From Holacanthus passer (taxonomy: Eukaryota > Chordata > Actinopteri > Pomacanthidae), in the NCBI GenBank assembly GCA_025331565.1, contig JAFREQ010000012.1, forward strand, positions 11,956,501 to 12,020,500: a DNA stretch of 64,000 bases, read 5' to 3'. The notes under the pieces were generated by a model. The model did not search any database and was not told where the DNA came from. It was given only the letters and a program-made list of their open reading frames with translations. This document shows positions 1 through 14,000 of this stretch, one piece after another. The translations under genes and the position numbers were made by a program. Position 1 is the first letter of the stretch; every line of letters begins with the position of its first letter.

Positions 1-1690
1 ATCCCAAAGATATTTTGATTAATTTCAGTATTTATTTATTTGTTTTATCAGGAGGTCTCTTGAGATACATTCTCTATTTTTTAAGAGTGACCTGTCCAAA
101 ATGGCACCATGAGGTCAGATTGATTAGTAGTCAAATGAAAAAGCACACAGTTGATTTACAACATTCACATACAATATAATTAAAATTACAAGACCTGAAT
201 AAACCTGAATAAACAAAGTCCTTCATGAAGCATTTTTTATATAGAATGTGGTGTTTCAGTGTCTGACATGAAGTGGAAGATTATTCTGAGCCCACAGTGA
301 ATAGTAAAAGAAACAATTATTTGCCAAGTTCGGAAAGGTCAGATATGTCCTACTGCCTGAGGTGTAAATGTAGGAGTGGTTGGAGGAGTTGGAGTATGTT
401 GAGTCGGGCCAACAGGAAAACAAAGTGTAAGTCAGGAAGTAGAGAATGAAAGTGTAAAGGGTGTAGCAACTTTTTAAACTAGAATTTTGATAATAATAGT
501 TGGAGCGCTAAGTGACAAGGTTAGTTCATGTTACAGTTCAAGTTCTTAACACTGTTTCAAAGCCTGTTCACACTTTCAGGAATACAATTCTGGTTGGCTG
601 GCTTGTTTGTTGTTTGGACAATGATAATATTTAGACCAGTGATGTTGAAATAATTCTTTTTTAAGTTTTATAAAACATTAAGTGCTCTATCTTTGTTTTG
701 TTTTGTTAATAGAAGATAGTCCATTCCGAAACCTCAGCCTAAAACTGTGGGAATAGTCTGCTTTGCCTTCAAACATCCCTGAGTATCACAGTCTGATTTC
801 TCCCTCCTCACCATCATCCTCCTCTCTCCCGGTCGCGTGCCTTGCAGCCGCTCCTTCCTCGTCGTGCAGGGAGGCTTAGCAGCTCCGGTGGCGTGCTGCC
901 CGCTGCCGCACACCGGCCGCAGCCTCGGGCCGCTGCGGGCTTTGCGTGCTTCCCCTGCCGGTGCGGGTCTGTAAGAAGAAGCCCCTAGTGTTTCCATATA
1001 CATGCAAGTGTGTGTGCATGTGTTCGTGTGTGTGTGTGGGTGGGTGGGGTGTATATGGATGAATGTGGCGGGGGATGCTGGCTCACAGAGGGCACGAGGC
1101 AAAGCAGGCAGATGGTGACCTTTTGGAGTAAATTACCATGAACCCTATGACTCTCTCTTTGCACTCGATCTCTCCTGCAAACACACTCACACACACACAG
1201 ATATAAGGAAAACATGTGTCATCTGGCTCTTTAGCAGTAACATTGAATTCAGCCAGCATCTCAGCCCAGTGTCGTTTTTTCCAAAGTACAATCTGCAAAG
1301 TAGGCCAACTCCATCCCGGAGCTATCGCTCCTTCTCTCTGTCACACATTTGACTCTGAGTGGGTGTGAGCGTGATTTCGGGACTCGGGCGTGAACAGCTG
1401 GAGTAGTCGTGACCGCGTGCACGTCGCCGGGGGCGCGCCTCGGCTTCATGGTTTCAGCACCAAGGCCAGAGAACAATAGGCGGCTCTCGCTTAGGGAAAG
1501 GCTACAAAGTTACAACCGCAAAAAATCACTCAGGCACAAAGTTTTAAAAAGAACCCTCCAGATTAGTCTAAAAATTATTATTGCTGATTAAAACATAGTG
1601 GGCGTGTCATTGAGGTTAACGAGTGGTGGTTTGAGGGAGTGCTTTTTCTTTTTGCGTGTGAGCGAGGCGAACGCATTTATCGACGGTCCC
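1..1690. other. 5' flank of celf3, no gene seen
   Basis: I see no coding exon here. The first 800 bases are AT-rich and featureless. A GC-rich, CpG-containing patch lies at about 830-970 and another at about 1380-1450. A short GT-rich stretch lies near 1008-1040. The open frames on either strand are low-complexity (TH-rich or CVC-rich translations of CA/GT repeats) and match no family I know. The patches plausibly belong to the upstream regulatory region of celf3. Confidence 0.5.
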
Positions 1691-2306
1691 TAGGAGTGAG
1701 CGGAGGGGGAGGGAGCGACAGAGAGGAGAAGAGATACCGGCAATAGGACGTGAAAAGCCAGCCAGCCGTCGGACGGGTGAGACGCTACAAGAAAATAGAA
1801 AAAGGCAAGACTAGTAAGTAAGAGTAGACGCTATTAAGTCTTGGGATAAATACGGCAAGGTTTAAACAGGCTGTTATAAGAGAGGAAGCAAGTTTAAAGT
1901 TGGATGTTACCCGAATTTGAGCCGCCTGTTAGCTTGTTATCACTTTTTAATTTAATAGGAATTATAAGCGGGGTTTGGTGAGAGTGAAAGCTAACAAGCT
2001 ACCTCGGTGCGCTCCGGATTTTTGAGAGTCGAGAGGTGACAAGCCGTGATTTTGGACTCACCTGCTGGGACTCCTCCTCCACCACCAAACCCCCCTCCCG
2101 CCCCAGGACCTCCAGACCGGGAACAGGGGAGCCTCTAGTGTCTGTACACCGAGGAGGAGGCGAGTACGGCGGGCACAAAGAGCGGAGCATCCACCGAGGG
2201 GAGGCAGGAGGACGGGACCGGAGAGAGTGAGAGGACAACAGCGGGGACCCAGCACAGAGCATCCCTCCTTCATATCTGATCTGAATATAAGCTTCATCTG
2301 AACACG
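1690..2306 (+). other. celf3: celf3 noncoding first exon (5' UTR), approximate start
   Basis: This GC-rich, purine-rich stretch ends at a strong donor (AACACG|GTAAGAG at 2306/2307) and lies 900 bases before the first coding exon. It has no long ATG-started frame, as expected of a 5' UTR exon. The start is a guess, because no TATA box is visible and CpG promoters usually have dispersed initiation. GTTAGC and GCTAAC motifs near 1930 and 1990 resemble those at the other promoters in this window. RNA evidence would be needed to fix the start. Confidence 0.45.
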
Positions 2307-2560
2307 GTAAGAGCTTTGATGCATGTGACTTATGTGCATATTTCTCTGTATTGTTTTGTAGTGTGTGTGCATGTGTGTATATGTGTATGTGTACATTGAG
2401 GAGGAGGAGGAGGGGGGAGAGGGGGGGATCGGACAAAGAGCAAAGGGAGCCCCATGACATCCGTGTGTATGCTGTAACCTACAGCTGGCTAAACAAAGAA
2501 ACCGCTCTATTGCAATGATTTACCCCCAATCACGCTGTTTCTCCTCTTTTTTATGTGCAG

Positions 2561-2590
2561 GTATCCTGAACGTTGTTTATCCACCAAAAG
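2561..2590 (+). other. celf3: possible 30-nt noncoding exon in the celf3 5' UTR
   Basis: The segment is bounded by a good acceptor (pyrimidine tract then TGCAG at 2556-2560) and a possible donor (AAAAG|GTAAAA at 2591). It could be an optional 5' UTR microexon between the first exon and the coding start. There is no other support. Confidence 0.2.
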
Positions 2591-3207
2591 GTAAAACATG
2601 CTTGCAGATATTTTCGATTTATAGATATTTAATTGGTGGGGGGAAAGTCTCATTATTGTTTTTTGATTGGCTAATTAACATTTGCATAATTGTTTTACCA
2701 GAAGCCAGTGGAGCCCTTTGTCATCAGGCTTGGCAATAAATACTCACACAAACAATCTTTTCGTTTATTTACAGAATTAGGTCACACGTTTTATAGGCTA
2801 AGATCATATTCAAATAAGACTTTTTTTTTAAAAATGTTGATAATATTTTTTATTCCTGATTCTTATAACCTTACAACTATAAATATGATAATACTAAAAT
2901 AAATATAATAAATGTCCTATCATAAACAAAACCCCTGAGGGAATACTATAAATGTTATTGTTATATCATAGGAGTTTTAAATTCTATAAAGTGTTGTAAG
3001 TAATTATGAACTCATTATTATATACCACAAACATACCATAAGCAACTGAACGAATATTTTAGGATCATTATTGTTGTATTATTGTGCACTTCTCTGGCTG
3101 TGTAAAGACTGATCCAGCATCGGTTGCTCCTCTCCAGGGATACCTGCTCCTGATCTGTTTGCCCCTCGGCCCCTGCAGTACCCAGTTGTCCTCTCCACTC
3201 TGTCCCG

Positions 3208-6200
3208 ATGAAGGAGGCTGACGCCATCAAGCTGTTCGTGGGGCAGATCCCCCGGAATCTGGAAGAGAAGGACCTGAAACCTATCTTCGAGCAGTTTGGC
3301 AAGATCTATGAGCTAACTGTGATTAAGGACAAATACACTGGCATGCACAAAGGTAGGTCTCTTCATTACAACATAGCATAAACGTAGAGAGACAAAACAG
3401 ACAGATAAAGAAATAGACAGATTGCTAGATCCTAGATAGGTAGATGTGTGACAGTAAGGCAGATAGATGGGAGGATTTTCCTCCGCTGAGTGTCACATGT
3501 CACCATGGAAGCTGTCACACCTGCTCCCGTCTCCCTCTCCTGTTAACACTGCAATGTGGGATCGTGAAGACAGGCAAACACACTCAGTTACTACACATAC
3601 ACTGTGAAGTAAAAATGTGCTTGTGCATGAGTGTGCTTGTGCCAAAATTTACTAAGAAGAATATTATATAACCAAATGTGTGATGAATAGGTTTTCTACT
3701 ATATATTTTATATACTTGACTGCCTCCTAATCGTGTTAATGATTAGGAGGCTTTAAATAATGGCCTTTTCTAACAACAGATAGGTGATAAAATGTAGCAA
3801 ACATACCCTCTCTCTCTCTCACACACACACACGCATACACGCACACACGCTGACCTGGGGTCCTGTGTGTTATGAACCAGATTAGGCTGTATGCTCCAAT
3901 CAGTGTAATGGGCCTGTAAGCCTGGGTGACACAGGGGAAAGAATCTGTTGTTTTGAGAATCCCCACGGCCACAGTAAGCCCCTCTTAAAAGCAATGAGAT
4001 GGACCAAAAGATGCATGCGTGTCCTTGTGCGCCGTGTACTTTCCTGTGTGAGCTCATGTGTGTCTCGTCTTTCTGTATTCTTTTTTTTTTTTTTCATCTT
4101 ATGGCATCATGTTGAGTCATTTTTCAGATGTACAGTCTGTGTGAATGTTGCCTTCCTAATCGTCAAATCTTCTCTTCTTTACTCTGACTCTACATTAGTC
4201 TGTCTGTTTGAGATGTCACCGGGATGCTAACCTGCTGCTAATCTTGTTGTCTTAGTGCTGGTGACAGGTGTAGTAAACAGCTCTGGCCAGCCAGCTCTGC
4301 TACCTACCCCTCCCTCACACACACAGACACAGGTACAGCACATAGGAAAAACAGAGGGAGTGTATTTGGAATGATCGTGAGGCATGCATAGTGGTTGGTA
4401 TAGGGCAGGAACCTGACTGTGCCCAGCCTGCAAGGCCTTGTTAGCCCCGCGCACACGTCTGTGGTGCTGTCATGTGTGCTGACTCGTGCCGTGCCGTTCT
4501 GAAATGTGCCGTGCCGTGGAGTGTCCTTCTCTCTGCTCTAGAGTGCATCATCATGGTGTTGTCAAGTTTAATTACAGTGCATGAAAATATATATATTTTT
4601 AATCCCCTCACGCAGTTAGCCTAGTGGTAATTCAGAATAGGTGACCAGTAATCAGGGAAGGCATCAGAAAAGGAGACATTTAAATGATTTAAATGGTGTG
4701 TGACTGTGTGTGTTTTTGTAGGGGCTGAAACAGAGACAGAGATAGAGAATGACAAATATTAGAGCTACTCACTGACCTTTCCTACCTTTACTCCCTCCTT
4801 TCTTCTTCTCTCTTTCTCTGTCTCTCTCTATCTGACAGGATGTGCGTTTCTGACGTACTGTGCGAGAGAGTCGGCACTGAAAGCCCAGAGCGCTCTACAC
4901 GAGCAGAAAACACTACCAGGGGTATGTACACAACGCAAACAGACACACACATCCCCAGACAGTACACAGTTATGCAACAATACACAAGCTTGCACATACA
5001 TTCATATCATCCCCCCTGACACACACACACACACACACAAAAGTGGCCTCAGATCAGTGTGTGTCTGTGCTGTTGGAGGTTCAGCTCCCATTACTAACAC
5101 TGTGACATAACTCAGCAGCCAGCAGGCGTCTTGCTGCTAAGGACAAACACTCCCTCTCACAGGAGACACATATAAGCTACTCTGGGAGCATTATCATCTC
5201 CATTGCTCTATCTTTCTCTGTCTCTCCATCTTTCTGTCGGTCCCTCCGTTACCCTCTGGTGATAGCTCCCGTCTAGAGAGTGTATGTAATTAATGTGGCC
5301 GTTCCCCTTTGTCTCGTCCCAGTCTCCCTCAGTCTCTCTTGTGAGGGATCGTGTGCTGCGGCTGGGCTGGGGTAGGACACTCTTCATTATGGATGGGCCA
5401 CTGTGCGAGATCTGTGTCTGTCTCGTAGGCTGTACCTCTCTGTCGCTCCCTCTCTCTTTTTTTTTCTCTCTGACCTGGTTTCCACTGCAGTTAAAAACAG
5501 ATTTTTACAGTATCTGTTTTGGAACATTTTGCATTTTTAACCCCATTCACACTACACCAAAAGTAGTGTGCACCACTAACCAGCCAAGAGAGAGTTCTGT
5601 GAAAGTATAGCCTTATCCTAACCTTAAAGCCTAACCAAATCTAACTATGATTTGCAGCAGTTATAACAGAAGGGTGAATGTACCTTCACCATCTCTGAGC
5701 CTTTCTCTATCTCATTCTCTCTGTGTCGCCCTGCCACTGATCAGAGTTTCAGTTCCTGCACCTCTTCTGCAAGCTGGGGTGTTGATAAGATCTCTGTGAG
5801 AAAATGGTTGGAGGAGAGCCCAAAGAAAAGGCTTTGGGGGAGGGGAAATGTTCTGACACACACGAACACAAATCCCTGCATACATACATATTGCAACCAT
5901 ACATGCTTTTTCCATGCAGCTGGGGAAGGCCTTTGCATTCATACATACACACTCGCATGTACAAACACAGCATGTTAATAATGACATTAATCCAATTAGG
6001 ACCTACTAAGGGGTCTGACCTTTCTGCAGAAATCACCTTTCCACTGCCTGCTGTGTCTCGATCGTCTCTCGCGCGCTGCCCTTTGTCCTTTGACTCATCC
6101 CTCTAACCCTCTCCACTGGGTTTTTTACGCTTCCCTCTCCTGTTGATGATCTCAATAACAGGCTCCTTGCAGAAGCAGATAGAGGCAGCGAATTTCCAGA

Positions 6201-9200
6201 TAAATTGCAATGAGTATTCTGGACACATGGAGGAAACATTTGCAGGGAGGATACTCATTAGTGGTACAGATTTGCTAAAGAGCCAGCACACAACAATCAG
6301 AAGCACCACTCCCCTGAGGAAGGACTAGTGCTGAAACGAGGGTGTGGCTGTCGTGTGCTGGGTTTTCAATAAGCCTGGACTGTTAATGAGCGGCATTACT
6401 GTTTCCGCATGTGGCTTTCCTCGATTCGGAGCATCTTGCCTCCCACTTTGAAGTTTATGTGAAAGAGATATGGTCCCTTATTCTGTCCAATTCCAAAACT
6501 CTGAGTTCAGTGAATCGGTTCATGAATAACAGCTTTCCCACTAATACTTTCCTTTCTACAAAGCACTCACAAATGTTTCATTCCCTTTCGACTGATATGT
6601 TGACTGCTGCTTAAGTTTGACAGATTGAAATCATTTTTAAAGGATAAATCAAAATCTAATTTCTCCAGATAATTCCAGAGCATTCTTTTGCTGGCTATAT
6701 TTCAGGTTGAAGGCCACTACATAGGGCAACACCTCCCGTCCCCGTATCTCCTCTAAGGTTTTAGCTCTGCTATCACTTTCCACTACCTGTCTATACCCTT
6801 TCTCTACCCTGTGTGTCTTTCTCCTCCTCCCTCCCCCTCCCCACCTCCTATTGCCTTCTTTGACAGGATTTAGAAATGACTTCAGACGACTTCTCTCTCT
6901 CTTTTGCACATCCTTCCATTGTCCCGTTCTTTTCTTTCCCTAAGAATTGCTTTTTCATCTCTTCCTTATTTCTCCTTTTATCCCCCAACCCTCCATGCAT
7001 CCCCTCACTCCATTTTATCTCTTTTTTTCCCGTCAAATCCCCTCTGTCCTCTGTTCAACTCCTCCCCTCACATCCCCCAGTTTCTCTGCACCAGTAGAAT
7101 ATTACAGAATGTTCTCTTCACTACCCCCAACCCTTTCATCACTCGCTCCTCTTCCTCTCTAAAATCTTTTCATGGTATCCCTCTTTCATCCCCCCTTTTC
7201 CCTTCCTGCTGTCTTATACTCATTTTTTTCCTTCACTGCACACTGAACGCTTCCTCCTTGGATTCTCATTTCACAGTCATTTATGGTAACCCTTCTTCTA
7301 AGTCCTCCTCTCAACGTCAGTCCCCTCTCCGTGTCCCTCCTCCCTCCCCCTCGCAGTTCCTCTACCCCTCGTCTCATTTCCCCTCCTCTTGATTAGTTGA
7401 CCCTTTTGACCGTTTCACACCCCCATCTCCTCCCTCTCCTCCCCCTCTCCCCTTCTTCCACGGCTCCACTTGTTAAGCTGCATGATTAGTTTCTCACAAA
7501 CTCATTTTCATAGTCAGATCCCGGGCTCACCGTGGGGCGAGGGGGGCTGAGGTGTGTGTGTGTGTGTGTGCATCTGTGTGTGTGTGTGCATGGTAGTCTT
7601 GAATCTTGGGATCGCTCTTAATTGCGGGAACTGGTGGAACGTCAGGCACCTCATGCAACTTTAATAGAACTGTACTGTAGCATCACACACTCAAATAGAT
7701 GTGTTTCTCTTACACCATGGCTATGCAATTAAAAGGTTTGGTGACAAGTCCAACGCAACAGAGTGCTCTTGCTGCTTCTGTCTGTCACTCACTGATGGGA
7801 TTTAACGCTGATTTAACACTTCCAACCAGACAGTAGAGGAATGAAAGGAAAGCGACAAACACACAGGGAGATGCTGAGAAACTATACCTCAAATGTCTCC
7901 CTGCTAGATTCAGCAGGGGAAGTAGACTGTCAGAAAATGAGAAAAAGGACAGAGGGATTGAGAGAGAGAGAGAGAGAGAGAGAGACATGAACAGATGGCC
8001 TTATCAGAGTGTCCTGCGCCTTGTGTTTAATTTGGACACAGAGAGGGAACGAGAAGCACAGAGGGAGCACGAGATGGAGAGAGGGAGAGGAAGAGACTTA
8101 CATTATATTAGTCACAGAGGCGGAAATTTAACAGTGGAACCACTAGCAAGTCCCACTGTAGCACACAGATGTTTTGGTGTATTAGATGTGGCACTGAGAT
8201 TCCCTCTGGGATGCATCCACACGAAAGAGCTGGTGCTTTAGCTGTCACGTATCAGCACTAATTTGCACTTGAAAATTGAAATTCTCATTCGAATTTGCAT
8301 GCAGGGGTCGCTCCAATTGGGAATAATGAGGAAGATTTGCAGTGAGGTAAAAATCTGCTCCTATAAATATGGATTTTGGTTTTACTTTGTTGAGGTTTAA
8401 AAGACAAATAAGCTTGTAAATCATACAATTAAGAATCTCCACCAACAACCAGTAATCAGTGGTGTCCATGTATATTTCACTTACATTGATTTATATTAAA
8501 CATGTAGGAATATATGTTGTATAATGGACTATTGTCTTGTTAATACTTGTTAGTAGGTAGTGTAGGAGGTCAGAGGTCAGGGTTCAGCCTCTAGTCAACA
8601 CAGCCAGAGTGGCTGATCTCAGAGCTGTAAAACTTTCCTTCCACAAGAACCATTAGAAGACGTGACACCCCACATGAGTGTGTTATGTAGCACAATGTAT
8701 TTGACAGGGGGATAGTGAAGTGAAAGTTTGGATTCAGTATGTTTTATTTTCATTTTTACCTTGTCTTTGATAGTTATTGTGCTTCTGTATCAAACATCTT
8801 TACAGCATTAGCCACTATATATCCATGATAGCCACTTAAAAATGATTTTTGCTGACAACCCCAGCTTGTATATTGTTGGCAGGCTGCCTATATTTAAGTA
8901 AAAAGGAACAGTTACATTTTGTACTCCTGATAACAATTAGAAATTAAACTACGCACATCCAGATTTAGTCATATTACTTTGTCATTTCTTGCTAGTGTTT
9001 CTCGTAGCTTAGGAACACTTCCAGACACACAGCACAGAAAGACTTTGCATACTCACATAAAATGCACAAATGCACACTCACACTGAATTCACAGTAATCA
9101 TTCATACAAAACTGTCCTTGCTTTATCCTAACCTCCCCCTAATCCATCCTTCCTCCCTCTCTCTCAAGCCGCACTTCAGTTGCGGCCTCTTTAGACTTTA

Positions 9201-9602
9201 ACCTCATGCCTCCCTCCCCTCTCTATCTATTGCTCCATCTCTCCCAAGGCTACTGTCGCTGTATTTCCTCCCGTATCTTTCCCCTCATCTTTTCCTTTTG
9301 TTCTTTGCCGTTGATATCTCTCTCTCCATTTAATCTGCACGCTCTTCCCCCCACGTTTATCACTCCCTTCATCTTTGTTCAACTTCAAACACAAGTGTTC
9401 GTACATACACACATGCATGTACGCAATCACACACGCTGAAACACACTCGAGCACATCTGTTTGGTCACGCCGGCATCCGCAGATCTCAGTGTAGGTGAAA
9501 TTAAAGTGTGATAAGCAGCTTACCAGGTGTGTGTTGTCATGCTTCACTGCTCTCCAGGCAGCACTCTGCTCCCTGGTCTTTGATTAGAGTCAAACCAAAA
9601 GC

Positions 9603-9640
<38 letters not shown>

Positions 9641-10639
9641 AAACATACATGCATTGTACGTCCCATGACGCACTTGATGACTAATGAATTATTTAAAAGG
9701 CAGAAGAAGCACCACAAGTAGTTAACAATAACTACAGCAGAAGATCAATACACTTAATAAAATATAATAAAAGTTTATAGTAGTGATATTGATTTAATGC
9801 ATATGGTATGACAGCGTTCGTGAGCCAATAAATTGGAATAGTTCCAGGGTTACTGCTGGATCATGCAAACATGACAGGAGCGGTTATGTGTGCTATTGAG
9901 CGTGAGCTGGAGAGAGGAAGAATGAATTTGTTATTTATGTCCCCGTCTATATTTATTTGCATGCACAGTATGGACTCGGATGCTCTCACTCACTTGCAAG
10001 GCGCAGAAGCTCAGCAGTGATACCAGTGCTACTTCTTTACAGTTAGTGTTTCATCACTTAGCAAAGTGTGTTTTAAAGAGAAACATCACTTGAAACATGA
10101 GTTTGGTTCACAATCTAAAATTGCTTGTCCCTGTAGTGTGTTAGTAGTAGTTAGTGGTTAGGCATCATCTTCTCATGTGTCCATCATTCAGTGCTTGGAG
10201 TTGATGTTTATCAGATCCACTCAGGACATTTAATGTGTGCATGTTGTGTATGTTCTGTGTGTGTGTTTCCATGTGGAATCTAAGATGCCTGGCAGGCAGC
10301 CTCCCTATGGGGCAAAGCTATGATGAGCAATTATCCACTAGGGCGACTTTGTAGGCTAATTTAGCATATTTATGTGGTCAGCAGCACTGTTTACTATTCC
10401 CCTTCACTGCTTACTGCTGCACTTTCAATTTAGAACAGACCCCAGCTCCCTCTCTCATTCTCTCTCTCTATCTTTAGTTTTCTCTCCATCTCTTCGTTCT
10501 TTGCCATCCCTCTGCCTCTATCTCTCCCCGCCTGATGGGGTTTGTGATGTGTATCGCTCCCCCCCTCCCCCGTGCTGTTTCTCTATTTTTATCCTCACTG
10601 TGTGTGGGATGGGAAGGGAGTAGAGGGACAGGTGTAGAA

Positions 10640-10682
<43 letters not shown>

Positions 10683-11021
10683 GTGTGCAAGAAGTAGGGA
10701 GACAGAGGAGGAGCCAGAGAGAGTGATACAGAGGGGGATGCAGGGTAAAGGGGTGTTTATGTGGCGTTGTGTACAGCTAAGACCAAGGGGGATTTAGCTT
10801 GTTTGTTTTAAACAAAAGTCTTTGCTGTGTGTGTGTGTGTGTGTGCTTGTGATATGTGCATGTGCTTATGTGCTTTTATGTGTGTGTGCATATGAGTGCA
10901 TCTGTGCATGCAACATGGGCAGAGAAAGAGTGCCTGCCTCATATTTCACCACAAAATTGAGGCAGAATCTAATCATAGCCTCATAAAAGCCTGACCCTGG
11001 AGAGTGCCTGCCTCTTTAAGG

Positions 11022-11079
<58 letters not shown>

Positions 11080-14000
11080 GAACATTTGTGTCTTTGCCAG
11101 TTTGAAAATTATGTTTGTGTGGACACATGATCACCAGGTTATGCGATTGTTCGCTGCCAATTCTGAGTCTCTCAGATGCAGAGCTCTAAAGTAGCCCAAA
11201 GTTGAGCTGAGATCTATATCACACACCATCTGTTTTGTAAATCCAGCCAGCTACAAAAAAACTGCAATGCCTTGTTTCAAAATTCATAGAATGACAAGAA
11301 CTGTTTAATTGCAATTATCAGTCATCATTATTGCATCTGATGCTGGACTGATTTGTTCTCGCGACTTAAAGCTGGCTTCAGACCGTGAGTGAAGCACAGC
11401 ATGGGCAGCTTTAGTGTGTCCATTTAAATCCTGGATTCACTCATGGCTTACTGCAAGCTGCACACTTAAGGTGATGAATTTGGAAATGTCCAGTGGTAAA
11501 ACCTTCATATTTAAAATAGACATCAAAGATAACTATTACATGCTGACATAGTTTAATTTGATTGATTATTGTAAGCACACACAAGGATGGGTGTCTTTCA
11601 TTTATGTATTTGGGTTTTTAAGGAAGAAAACAAGTGCCAGAAAGCAGAGCGTGCCAAAAAATCACTTAAATGCAGATGCCCCAATCTCAGCAGTTGCACT
11701 CGGGTAGGACTTTGATCATTGAGTGGTGTCACTGATTTCCAGTGCCAGATGATATAGCAAACATCTCTTTCTTTTTTTTACATCAGTTACTGTAACATTC
11801 ACACTTCCATTTCAATTCCCAAGCACACATCTTATTGTGCTGCTTTCAGTACATTTTGGGAGCCACCAAATGCATGCAGGGATTGAACTCTCAGAATCTA
11901 CAGGAAAAAATGATATTTTAGATTCAATTGAAAGATGTTGATGTAGCCGAACCTTCAATGAGTTGAATAGCATTGTCTGAGTTCACCAGTGGAGAGGACT
12001 AAGACTCCCTGATTATCTTTCATTCAGAACAGGATCCTTGACTCAGGAATTGCCAAAAAGTCTTCAAGCTGTCAGGTTTTGTAATTTTCTTTTAATGTAA
12101 ATTTTTTGTTTTCAAGGTTAGAAATATGCTTGGATTCAAATATACTCTTTGAAAAATGTTTGATTCTCAACATAATCAATCTCTCATCTTAAACATAAGT
12201 TTCATCTTTACAAACACTCATTCGAAATGAAATGATCCTGTTACCAAATTTTTGTCTCCTGGTGTTGAAATTCGAGAGCATTAAAAATCAGGATTAAAAT
12301 ATACAAATTTGATACAAACAGTTGGTAAAATAAACAAAGTGACAATCATTCCTCTGGATATAAAGGAATTCTGTAATCTTTATTTTCTCCAATTGCATTA
12401 ATAGTAAGATGGAATTCTTGGTTTGGGAAACATAAAAGTGCTTGAATTTTACTCTTATAATCGGTATGACCCCTGAACTGTCTTCACACTGTCCATGTGA
12501 GACTGTTGGACAAAAACCTACAGCCTGCAATCCAGACACCTTGTCTCAGCATGTAAATTTATATGTCTGCATTGAGATGGACGTATAGAGCAGGGCCCAT
12601 ACGAGGGGCCTGAATGAGTGTCTGAACCCGCCTGAATGAAAAAGGGGGGTTGAAAGTGGTGGAGGAGGGCCATGAGGAGGTTTGGCATGAATAGGGGTGT
12701 ATAGACAGGGAGGGGGTAGGGTGAGACAGGGGAGGAGCAGAGGAGGTCGGGTTAGAGAGAAGGAGGAAACAAGACAAAAGTTTGCCATAATGAGCGTGGA
12801 GGAAGGGGCAGGCGGGTGGTGTGTGGAAGAAAGGGGTTTTTCTGGGTGGTGGAGGAGTGGGAGGGAGTCAGGGCGCACTTCTGTCAGTTTAAACAGAGAC
12901 ATCTGTCAGAGGGGGCCACTGGTGTGTGTCTGCATGTGTGCGTGTGTGTGTAAATGTGTGTGTATGTGATTAGGCGGCCAAGAGGATGACAGGACTTTAG
13001 TTGCACCTGGGGTGTGACCTCCGCTCTGAGGTCTCCTCTCTAACCACACTTCAACCTGCTGTCTAGATAATGGCCTTTTCATACTGACCACAGGGCAAAG
13101 CTGGAGTTTTATACAACCAAATTACACTATTGTAGATGACCACACTTCACAATGCTCTGTCCAACAACAGGAGACAGGAGAATAGGACAACGCGGCTTGT
13201 GTAGCTCTGTTGTCTTTGCTTTGTTAATGAGTAACTTAAGCCTTGTTTTAATAATGCACCTTTAAGCATGAATGTAGAGAAGCAGAATAAATTTAAAGGA
13301 TTAAGGTTTAAGCAGTGGTTTAAACAAGCTTCTTGTTTAGTTCATGTTGATTTTTAATTTTTTGGCTTTTGAATCTAAGATTGTATATGTTTCTTCACTT
13401 TGTGTGTATACTTTGTTACAGTTTAAGGTTTATACATGAGGTTGATCACATTTTACACAAAATGTGGGTATAACCTCTTATTGATAAGCTAGAAACTCCA
13501 TATTACCATGGTTCAATTTAAATACTTAAAGTACAAGAGTAGAGGAGAAGACAGCAGGAGAGTTTAACAAAATTTGCATGGCAAGCTAAACTTTGCTTGG
13601 ATAGATTATGATGTTCAAGTGATGTTAAATAACTGTATTGGAACTGATCAACCAAATATCTATTATGTTGGAAAAGTAAGTGCAGCCTGACACATTTTAC
13701 AAATTGTAAGTTGAGTTGATCCCCAATGAAATAGAAGTGAGTTCAAATTAAAAATAAAAACACCCCACTGCCAACTTATTTTACTCTGTTGGTGTGAACA
13801 AAAACATTTACAGTCAATATTAGGCTATTTTTACTTCCAATCAAGCCTTAAAAAGAGCATGCAGGTCATTTGCATATCTGGCTTGCCTACATTTTATGGG
13901 ATCCTGCACTGTAACCATCTGAGCATCCAAAAATGTGTCACTGGCGCTGTATTGAATGTAATCTCAGTGACTATGAGATTTTTGCAATCATGAATTTGTA

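Noticed and set aside
734..1298. Overlapping minus-strand open frames of 70-120 codons
   Set aside because: They are translations of CA/GT repeats and GC-rich promoter sequence, overlap each other in several frames, and match no family or splice pattern.
2036..2230. 64-codon frame in the celf3 5' UTR as an upstream ORF
   Set aside because: It lacks an ATG at its start (it opens on GTG) and its composition is that of GC-rich UTR.
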